Assembly: GCA_038277395.1 (NCBI GenBank)
Contig: CM076192.1
Coordinates: 193,505,647-193,569,646 of the forward strand
DNA: 64,000 nt
Direction of reading: 5' to 3'
Source of the DNA: Dryocosmus kuriphilus
Taxonomy: Eukaryota > Arthropoda > Insecta > Hymenoptera > Cynipidae
The notes under the pieces are model-generated. The model was given only the letters and a program-made list of their open reading frames with translations, had not been told where the DNA came from and did no database searches. This document shows positions 47,800 through 56,290 of this stretch, one piece after another. The position numbers and the translations under genes are program-made. Every line of letters starts with the position of its first letter. Within the stretch, counting starts at the first letter, position 1.

Positions 47800-48400
47800 C
47801 CAGTCATTTGCCGATGGTTCGTGTCTGTGCTAAATGTGTGTGTCTGTAAAATTAATCAGTGACCGACAGGTGATGATGGTTTGCGTCTGTGCTGAAATGA
47901 AATTCAGTCAATAATCAATTACGGTGGGTTGCTCAGATATAGCTTTCAGGGGCAAGGTTTTGTTTCAAGCTAAATATTCGTAAAGCCACAGTTCGGTGGA
48001 AGGGTTCTGTTTCAGGCTAAATGTCTGCAAAATTAATCAGTAATCAAAAGTCGATGATGGTTCGTGTCAATGCTGAACGTCTGTAAAATTAGACAGTATC
48101 CGACAGGCTATGATGGTTTGTGTCTGTGCTAAATTAATCAGTGCGATGACGGTTCGTGTCTGTGGTAAATAGTCATTCAATCAGTGTGTTGAGGGTTTGT
48201 GTCCGTGCTAAAATACGTGCTGAGTGTCTGTAAAATTAACCAGTAACTGACAGACGATGGTGGTTCATGTCCGCGCTAAGTTTTTGTAGAAAACAATCAT
48301 TTACCAACAGACGATGATGATGGTTCGTGTCTGAGCTAAAATGTCATTCAATCAATAACTAAGTACGGTTGGTTGCTGACATTGAACTTCTGTAACGACT
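47800..48400. repeat. Minisatellite GGTTCGTGTCTGTGCTAAA
   Basis: At least eight diverged units of the form GGTTCGTGTCTGTGCTAAA, AAATTAATCAGTAACCGACAG, ACGATGATG. Related single units lie at 45,490 and 47,165-47,320. No gene. A (AAT)n run follows at 48,511-48,546. Confidence 0.75.
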
Positions 48401-48508
48401 TGGAGTATTTATGATGTACATAGAACCTTCTATAACTTTAAAATAAAGAGGGAGATATATTAATAAACAAAGCTAGTACGTACATTAGTTGAGGATATAT
48501 ACAAACCC

Positions 48509-48546
<38 letters not shown>

Positions 48547-48549
48547 CCC

Positions 48550-49600
48550 AGGTCATATAAAATACTGCAATACCAGAATGCATTTTATTGAAGGTTTTAC
48601 GATTTGTAGCACCACTTTAAATCAGTGCGTTTATCTGTTTATGTTAAATACGTAATATAGTATCAGCATTCCCGAAGCTTGAGATAAAAAGTGACATGCA
48701 TTTTATTAACAGGTTTCACACTCGTTCTTCTTCAAAGGCCTCTCTCTCTTTCTCTCTCTCTCTTATTTTTAGACATAGCAATTTACCTACCATGATTTGA
48801 AGATTTAGCGTACAATAAAAAAAGAAGTCTCTCTTGTTCTTCTTAGGTTGCAGTTATGTCGTCTAAAAAAAAATATTTTACTTAATTGTTGAAAAATTTT
48901 AAGTTCAATAATGAAAGTAAGAATTACGTTTTCCAAACTCTTTCAAAATATTACATCGTATCCCCAAAATGCTATAAACGTCATCTGAGAGAGCATTAGT
49001 ATTATACGTAAACAATAAATTCTCAATTTTACAGAAATTTTGCAAGGTTAATAATGTGATTCTTGGGAAAAGGGTTAATGCCCATGCTAAAGAGTAAAAT
49101 AATTAGAAGAGCAATTGTACAGCTCAGAATATGTAAAAATAATTTAAAGTCATTTCTGTGTATTTGCGAGATCTCTCACAATGTGATTTTAGAGATTAAA
49201 ATAAGTGTATCATGTTTAACCTACTCTTGGTGTCACACAAAATATAACGTCAGCTTCCTGTCAACAAATATCAAAGAGAAATTCGCTAAGGAGTTATAGT
49301 TACTGAAAAATCAAAGAGATAACTGGAGATGAGTGACACATACCTATGAAATGTATAAACAGTAAATTTGTTGATAAAGTCAAAGAACAACCAATGTAAG
49401 TCTTACGTTTTACGAAATTCTTCGAAAATTATTACAACATATCCCCTAAGATGCTATAACATAGATTTAAAGTGTTTTAAGTAATGCGTTTGTCAGTAAT
49501 AATCGAGGAGTGAACCTATCCTACAAATCCGAATTATTTATTCAACTATTGTGAGAAGCATCAAATCCTAACCTATTTACAGACGGTCTATTTCCCAGCT
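48550..49600. other. No gene seen
   Basis: AT-rich sequence between minisatellites and the copy of the palindrome-1 inner-arm segment. Two diverged copies of CAAACTCTTTCAAAATATTACATCGTATCCCC (48,936; compare 49,415-49,445) show it is another old duplication. Confidence 0.4.
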
Positions 49601-49614
49601 CTATTACTTTTTTT

Positions 49615-49745
49615 CCGATAGATAAATATCGAAATGCTTGACTTTTAAAAGTGCTTCTAAGTAACTGATTCAATATTTCTTATTTGATTTTACTATAAAT
49701 AGCTCTGTTGTCCATTCTGGATGCATGAAATTTCTCAAAACTTGA
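49615..49745. repeat. Copy of the palindrome-1 inner-arm segment
   Basis: CCGATAGATAAATATCGAAATGCTTGACTTTT, GCTTCTAAGTAACT and TATTTCTTATTTGATTTTACT match 945-1,090. This ties the 45-56 kb locus to palindrome 1. Confidence 0.8.
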
Positions 49746-49879
49746 TTATATTTACTGAGCAGGAAGAGGAGGTTGTGGTTAAATAAAATACTCAAAATTT
49801 GCATTCAGTGATTACAAACCTTAGACCATCGGCTATAGAAAAGTCTAAAACTAAAATGAGTCTCTTACATTTTTTCTTT

Positions 49880-50370
49880 TATAATAACCAAAATGAGATC
49901 GGTTAAAAGAAATTAAGATTAATTATATATCATAAACAAGTACCTATAATGTTTAAAAATCAAATTGAATTTAACTTATTAAAGGAACTATATATTATTT
50001 ATAGAAAGACATTGCACACTTAGTACCATGTTGGGTCTATTTTATCAGGTTTTATAAATTAGCGAGATAAAACGTACAATCACATATATATTACATGTGT
50101 TAATTCTTCTATTGGAAATAATAAACTACCTTTTAAGCTGTTAAAGAATCATCTAATAAAAATCTTATTTAATGACGCTAGCCTCTCTTATTTCATTAGG
50201 ATTGAAATTATTTCAATGCGTTATTCCTGTTTCAGGTAACCGCAATCAATCTACCAAATAAATCAGCTACATAAATTTTATAATCCACTGTAAGCAACTT
50301 TGAAATAATCTTTAACACAACAGAGTAATATGTTAAAAATCCAATTCATTTCACTGAAACCTTGCAATAA
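49880..50370. repeat. Module copy 2 (gene-end repeat)
   Basis: Same order of landmarks as 46,480-46,940 at about 85-90% identity by eye. The minus strand near 50,160-50,200 again encodes the end of a DPN-family protein, frameshifted. Confidence 0.8.
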
Positions 50371-51007
50371 TAACATGATTAGTGAAGTATTGGAGATATT
50401 GAAATCAATCATTGACAATGAAAAAATATTTTTCTTAGGTCAACATTGAACTCTGTTTAAAATAAACATACTTCAAGAGATAAAAAAGGTGAACTATATG
50501 AATAATGAATAGATTTGTACTATTGATTCCTATACTAATTAGACAAAATAATTGATTTCTTGCATACAAGTACAAAGATTCTTGTTCAGTGATATTAAAA
50601 GTGAAATTAACCTCAGTTAACTATTAAAATATATGAGGAATAGGATGTTTTGGGGAGGATTATTTTGTATTTGAAACAAGTAGATATTGAAAAATGTTGG
50701 ATTCAATTATTGCACACTCTAAATCATATGTTAAAGCTTTAAAAGATGAGCTGATCCCCTCTTGCAATAACTAAAATGAATTCAGGGGAGAGGAATGAAG
50801 AAGAAATACACATACATTTTGAAAATTAGATTTATTTAATTTATTGCAATGTAATAAATGTAAAGAACTACATATAACATTTCATATGTGATTCTTAAGT
50901 TATAAGTACAGGAAATGTTCAAGCCAATAATTCAAATGTTAATTCAACAATTAAAAATATTGAACCAGTAGATGTTAAAGTTTTTACACCAATTAATAAG
51001 AATATTA

Positions 51008-51293
51008 TCATTCAGTAATGCCAACCTCTCTTAGTTCATTAATGGTTGCAATTATTTTAAGCGACTTATTTCTGTTTCTTTTGGGATTGTGAAAGTGAGT
51101 GCAAATGATCGATCAATTTATTAGGATCTGCCCAGTAATGTGAACATTTTGCTTCTATATATTCAGAGGAAAAGTCATTTTTAACAGCATCTTCATCATC
51201 ATCATCACCATCTTCATTATTGTTACCATCATCATCAGCATCATTATTGATTGTCACGGATGGTGAGTTATCATGTTGATCAAATTCTTCTTT
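51008..51293 (-). pseudogene. DPN-family protein end, left-arm copy
   Basis: Minus-strand frame with an Asp/Asn-rich acidic stretch (DADDDGNNNEDGDDDDED), then SSEYIEAKCSHYWADPNKLIDHL. The frame stops at 51,066, but shifting by one base continues to LKIIATINELREVGITE (end 51,008). From memory a widespread uncharacterised insect repeat protein has the pattern Y-W-x-D-P-N-E-L-V-D-R-L...I-I-E-E-L-R-E-A, so this is a frameshifted end of that family. Function unknown. Confidence 0.65.
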
Positions 51294-51499
51294 TTAATCT
51301 TCATCTTGTGACTCCAATTACCTCCATTCATTGTGCATGAGCACAGAAACACCACAGACACACACTTGCGTGGGGACACTACCGACTAGAGAATGCAATG
51401 GACGTTGACGCTACTGACGACAATGACGATATACTCACAGACAATGATTATGACCTTTTGGACTTGCTTGTTAAAAATTAGTTACAGCAGTCATATCAT

Positions 51500-51662
51500 C
51501 ATAACTGCACTTTGACAACACCTTTGTAAATAGTTACTTTCTTGTAAATATGTTATTATTATTATTACTGTACAGCGGTATCATAAAAATTAGTTACTGC
51601 AGATATATCATCATAACTCCACTTTGACATCGCCTTTGTAAATAGTTACTTTCTTGTAAATA

Positions 51663-51698
<36 letters not shown>

Positions 51699-51792
51699 TG
51701 TACAGCGTTACCATAAAAATTAGTTACTGCAGACATATCATAATAACTGCACTTTGACATCGCCTTTGTAAATAGTTACTTTCTTGTAAATA

Positions 51793-51823
<31 letters not shown>

Positions 51824-51860
51824 GTACAGCGGTATTACCTGCGTTGTGGTGAATGGATTC
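51500..51860. repeat. Three ~120-bp units with TTATTA microsatellites (left arm)
   Basis: AAAAATTAGTTACTGCAGA(C/T)ATATCAT, CACTTTGACATCGCCTTTGTAAATAG and (TTA)n recur three times. The mirror set is at about 54,290-54,660. Confidence 0.85.
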
Positions 51861-51995
51861 TTGCAAATCTGACTCTAGTTCAACTTTGTAAGTAGGGTAT
51901 ATAGGAGTTATATATTTTGAATAAAGACAAGATGTGAATGCATATAAATTGCTTTTTTTTTATTTATCAAGGAACCTTACATCTACTTAGTGTAA

Positions 51996-52031
<36 letters not shown>

Positions 52032-52049
52032 TTATAGTTTAGTCTAACA

Positions 52050-52225
52050 TTGGTTTATCGTTGCTTCAACGTTGGCTCAAAATTGGTTCATCGTTGCTTC
52101 AACGTTGGCTCAACGTTGGCTCAACGTTGGCTCAACGTTGGCTCAACGTTGGCTCAACGTTGCCTCAACGTTGATTCAACGTTGCTTCAACGTTGACTCA
52201 ACATTGCACAGAGTTAATTCAACAT
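52050..52225. repeat. 11-bp CAACGTTGGCT array (left arm)
   Basis: About 15 units of CAACGTTGGCT with CAACGTTGCTT variants. Each contains the palindrome CAACGTTG. The mirror array is 53,875-54,075 and an (AT)n tract lies beside each. Confidence 0.9.
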
Positions 52226-52228
52226 TGA

Positions 52229-52522
52229 TTATATATCTGATTTGTCTATCCAGCTGTTGTGTGAACTATCAAAGCCTAACCACTTTACATAGACTTTATT
52301 GACACGTCTCTTGATTACTTTTTCAACAAGGTATACGACTGGATGCTTCTCTTTGAAAAGTTCCTGTTCATAGAATCCGCCAGCGATAGTTTGCTCTTGA
52401 TAGTCCTTGTGCTTGTACACCCCTGGATTGTTGGATATAACTTGAGTGACAGTGAATATCTCTCTTGTCCAGTTGGGAGGTGTATACTTTAACTTACCTT
52501 CATAATAATTTACGTCTAGAGT
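52229..52522 (-). pseudogene. Maverick/Polinton-type integrase C-terminus with chromodomain, left-arm copy
   Basis: Same frame as 53,576-53,869 on the other strand; see that entry. The two copies encode identical peptides as far as I compared them. Confidence 0.75.
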
Positions 52523-52734
52523 TTATTATATATAACGCCATATACGCAGAGAGAGATGTCGATTGCGCAGGCGCAAAGTTATTGTCACATGAAACATAAC
52601 CTCTAATCATGAAACAAAAACCGAGTCGCCATATTTTATTACGTAGATGACGCCAGTATAGCTGTAAGGGTTCTGCACACCATTTTCCCTGTACCAACTC
52701 TAAAAACGTTACCCTGAAATTTATTTTCCCCCTT

Positions 52735-53350
52735 TCCAGCTAATAAAACTGAGGACAATATTTTCCCCCTCTCCAGCTGATAAAACTGAGGACAATTTTT
52801 TTCCCCCTTTCCAGCTAATAAAACTGAGGACAATTTTTCCCCCCTCTCCAGCTGATAAAAAACTGAGGACAATATTTTCCCCCTCTCCAGCTGATAAAAC
52901 TGAGGACAATTTTTTTCCCCCTTTCCAGCTAATAAAACTGAGGACAATTTTTTTCCCCTCTCCAGCTGATAAAACTGAGGACAATTTTTTTCCCCCTTTC
53001 CAGCTAATAAAACTGAGCAGTATGAGGAAAAGGCGGATGAGGGCTATGAGCTTGCACATGGTCTTCATCCACCTCATACTGCTCAGTTTTATTAGCTGGA
53101 AAGGGGGAAAAAAATTGTCCTCAGTTTTATCAGCTGGAGAGGGGAAAAAAATTGTCCTCAGTTTTATTAGCTGGAAAGGGGGAAAAAAATTGTCCTCAGT
53201 TTTATCAGCTGGAGAGGGGGAAAATATTGTCCTCAGTTTTATCAGCTGGAGAGGGGAAAAAAAATTGTCCTCAGTTTTATTAGCTGGAAAGGGGGAAAAA
53301 AATTGTCCTCAGTTTTATCAGCTGGAGAGGGGGAAAATATTGTCCTCAGT
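52735..53350. repeat. Apex of palindrome 2: 41-bp units and 44-nt loop
   Basis: Units of CTCAGTTTTATCAGCTGGAG plus AGGGGGAAAAAAATTGTC lie right of centre (53,080-53,350) with their complements on the left (52,735-53,010), about seven per arm. The loop at 53,028-53,071 contains GGCGGATGAGGGCTATGAGC and TCTTCATCCACCTCA, homologous to the loop of palindrome 1. Confidence 0.85.
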
Positions 53351-53575
53351 TTTATTAGCTGGAAAGGGTGAAAATAAATTTCAGGGTAACGTTTTTAGAG
53401 TTGGTACAGGGAAAATGGTGTGCAGAACCCTTACAGCTATACTGGCGTCATCTACGTAATAAAATATGGCGACTCGGTTTTTGTTTCATGATTAGAGGTT
53501 ATGTTTCATGTGACAATAACTTTGCGCCTGCGCAATCGACATCTCTCTCTGCGTATATGGCGTTATATATAATAA

Positions 53576-53869
53576 ACTCTAGACGTAAATTATTATGAAG
53601 GTAAGTTAAAGTATACACCTCCCAACTGGACAAGAGAGATATTCACTGTCACTCAAGTTATATCCAACAATCCAGGGGTGTACAAGCACAAGGACTATCA
53701 AGAGCAAACTATCGCTGGCGGATTCTATGAACAGGAACTTTTCAAAGAGAAGCATCCAGTCGTATACCTTGTTGAAAAAGTAATCAAGAGACGTGTCAAT
53801 AAAGTCTATGTAAAGTGGTTAGGCTTTGATAGTTCACACAACAGCTGGATAGACAAATCAGATATATAA
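53576..53869 (+). pseudogene. Maverick/Polinton-type integrase C-terminus with chromodomain, right-arm copy
   Basis: A 97-codon open stretch after a TAA at 53,573, with no ATG start: KYTPPNWTREIFTV, then IAGGFYEQELFKE, then a chromodomain-like VVYLVEKVIKRR, NKVYVKWLGF, HNSWIDKSDI, ending at TAA. This is the C-terminal tail of transposon-derived F54H12.3-like proteins, i.e. Maverick/Polinton integrases (NW-x-E-E-I-F...GTFYE-x-E-L...V-x-K-W-x-G-Y...NSWI). The catalytic rve domain is absent from the palindrome. It may be supplied by a fuller element elsewhere, or this may be only a captured fragment. Confidence 0.8.
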
Positions 53870-54088
53870 TCAATGTTGAATTAACTCTGTGCAATGTTGA
53901 GTCAACGTTGAAGCAACGTTGAATCAACGTTGAGGCAACGTTGAGCCAACGTTGAGCCAACGTTGAGCCAACGTTGAGCCAACGTTGAGCCAACGTTGAG
54001 CCAACGTTGAGCCAACGTTGAAGCAACGATGAACCAATTTTGAGCCAACGTTGAAGCAACGATAAACCAATGTTAGACTAAACTATAA

Positions 54089-54138
<50 letters not shown>

Positions 54139-54431
54139 TTACACTAAGTAGATGTAAGGTTCCTTGATAAATAAAAAAAAAGCAATTTATATGCATTCAC
54201 ATCTTGTCTTTATTCAAATATATAACTCCTATATACCCTACTTACAAAGTTGAACTAGAGTCAGATTTGCAAGAATCCATTCACCACAACGCAGGTAATA
54301 CCGCTGTACAGTAATAATAATAATAATAATAATAACATATTTACAAGAAAGTAACTATTTACAAAGGCGATGTCAAAGTGCAGTTATTATGATATGTCTG
54401 CAGTAACTAATTTTTATGGTAACGCTGTACA

Positions 54432-54467
<36 letters not shown>

Positions 54468-54836
54468 TATTTACAAGAAAGTAACTATTTACAAAGGCGA
54501 TGTCAAAGTGGAGTTATGATGATATATCTGCAGTAACTAATTTTTATGATACCGCTGTACAGTAATAATAATAATAACATATTTACAAGAAAGTAACTAT
54601 TTACAAAGGTGTTGTCAAAGTGCAGTTATGATGATATGACTGCTGTAACTAATTTTTAACAAGCAAGTCCAAAAGGTCATAATCATTGTCTGTGAGTATA
54701 TCGTCATTGTCGTCAGTAGCGTCAACGTCCATTGCATTCTCTAGTCGGTAGTGTCCCCACGCAAGTGTGTGTCTGTGGTGTTTCTGTGCTCATGCACAAT
54801 GAATGGAGGTAATTGGAGTCACAAGATGAAGATTAA

Positions 54837-55122
54837 AAAGAAGAATTTGATCAACATGATAACTCACCATCCGTGACAATCAATAATGATGCTGATGATG
54901 ATGGTAACAATAATGAAGATGGTGATGATGATGATGAAGATGCTGTTAAAAATGACTTTTCCTCTGAATATATAGAAGCAAAATGTTCACATTACTGGGC
55001 AGATCCTAATAAATTGATCGATCATTTGCACTCACTTTCACAATCCCAAAAGAAACAGAAATAAGTCGCTTAAAATAATTGCAACCATTAATGAACTAAG
55101 AGAGGTTGGCATTACTGAATGA
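54837..55122 (+). pseudogene. DPN-family protein end, right-arm copy
   Basis: Mirror of 51,008-51,293 with the same acidic stretch, YWADPNKLIDHL, stop (55,062-55,064) and the same one-base shift to INELREVGITE. That both arms share the frameshift shows it predates arm duplication or that the arms are kept identical. Confidence 0.65.
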
Positions 55123-55664
55123 TAATATTCTTATTAATTGGTGTAAAAACTTTAACATCTACTGGTTCAATATTTTTAATTGTTGAATTAACATTTGAAT
55201 TATTGGCTTGAACATTTCCTGTACTTATAACTTAAGAATCACATATGAAATGTTATATGTAGTTCTTTACATTTATTACATTGCAATAAATTAAATAAAT
55301 CTAATTTTCAAAATGTATGTGTATTTCTTCTTCATTCCTCTCCCCTGAATTCATTTTAGTTATTGCAAGAGGGGATCAGCTCATCTTTTAAAGCTTTAAC
55401 ATATGATTTAGAGTGTGCAATAATTGAATCCAACATTTTTCAATATCTACTTGTTTCAAATACAAAATAATCCTCCCCAAAACATCCTATTCCTCATATA
55501 TTTTAATAGTTAACTGAGGTTAATTTCACTTTTAATATCACTGAACAAGAATCTTTGTACTTGTATGCAAGAAATCAATTATTTTGTCTAATTAGTATAG
55601 GAATCAATAGTACAAATCTATTCATTATTCATATAGTTCACCTTTTTTATCTCTTGGTGATTGA

Positions 55665-56290
55665 AAGGGGGTTACCTGAACAGCGGTAATAAGCAATGTG
55701 AACGCCATCCTTCAAGGTTAGCTTTTTAACCCAAAGAAATAAGTCCAAAAAGGCTAGCGTCATCCGAGAATGATTTTTATTACCCTCGATTTTCTAACGA
55801 AAAACAGTTAGACGTACTTAGTTGTATATCGTCATTGTCCGTCAGTAGCAAGCGTAGACAACCCATGTATATATATGAATGTCTCGTACGATTATTATTC
55901 TTGCTAATTTATACCTTCTGATCATATGTATTGCTTGTTACCATTTATACATTGGTATCTATTGTGTGAATAGGTCTGTCCCATCGCAATACAGCATAGT
56001 TGGTTTAATAAGTCTGAGTTTCAATTTGATATTTTAAGCATACTTAGGTATACTTGTTTATAAGGATTATTGTCGCAAGATTATTCAAATATTCTTTTAA
56101 CCGATCTCATTTTGGTTTTTATGATGGCTATGCGTTATGTAGATGTCCGCTAGGTTGCGGTTGATTTCTTGCTCCAGGGGCTCAGTATGACCGGACGTCC
56201 AAAATTAAGACTGCGAATCAGCCAAATTATGGACGAAACATATCATAGTTACATCCAATCTCTTTGTTTTTAGTAAAATAACCCTTTTGG
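55665..56290. other. Scrambled fragments of palindrome-2 sequence
   Basis: Short pieces such as TATCGTCATTGTCCGTCAGTAGC (compare 54,697) and TTAACCGATCTCATTTTGG (inverse of 49,890) appear out of order, separated by unfamiliar sequence. It may be rearranged DNA or poorly assembled sequence. Confidence 0.4.

Larger units (their letters stand above)
50475..55664. mobile_element. Giant palindromic fold-back element 2, near-identical arms
   Basis: GAGATAAAAAAGGTGAACTATATG at 50,478 is inverted at 55,636-55,659, and the two arms of about 2.6 kb are almost identical throughout. Visible differences are mainly in AT, TTA and apex-unit copy number. Each arm carries a Maverick-type integrase C-terminus, a DPN-family gene end, an 11-bp CAACGTTGGCT array, an (AT)n tract and 41-bp apex units. 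The unpaired loop is 53,028-53,071. Mid-arm 50,667-50,745 matches palindrome 1 at 2,185-2,265, and the apex matches 2,400-2,960. Right of 55,664 the symmetry stops abruptly. Confidence 0.92.

Noticed and set aside
52639..53459. ORFs with repeated SSVLSAGEG / LSFISWKGG peptides
   Set aside because: Translations of the 41-bp apex units of palindrome 2, open in several frames because the units lack stops.
52072..54059. ORFs with repeated TLAQRWLNVGS peptides
   Set aside because: They are translations of the 11-bp CAACGTTGGCT array and appear on both strands; not a protein.
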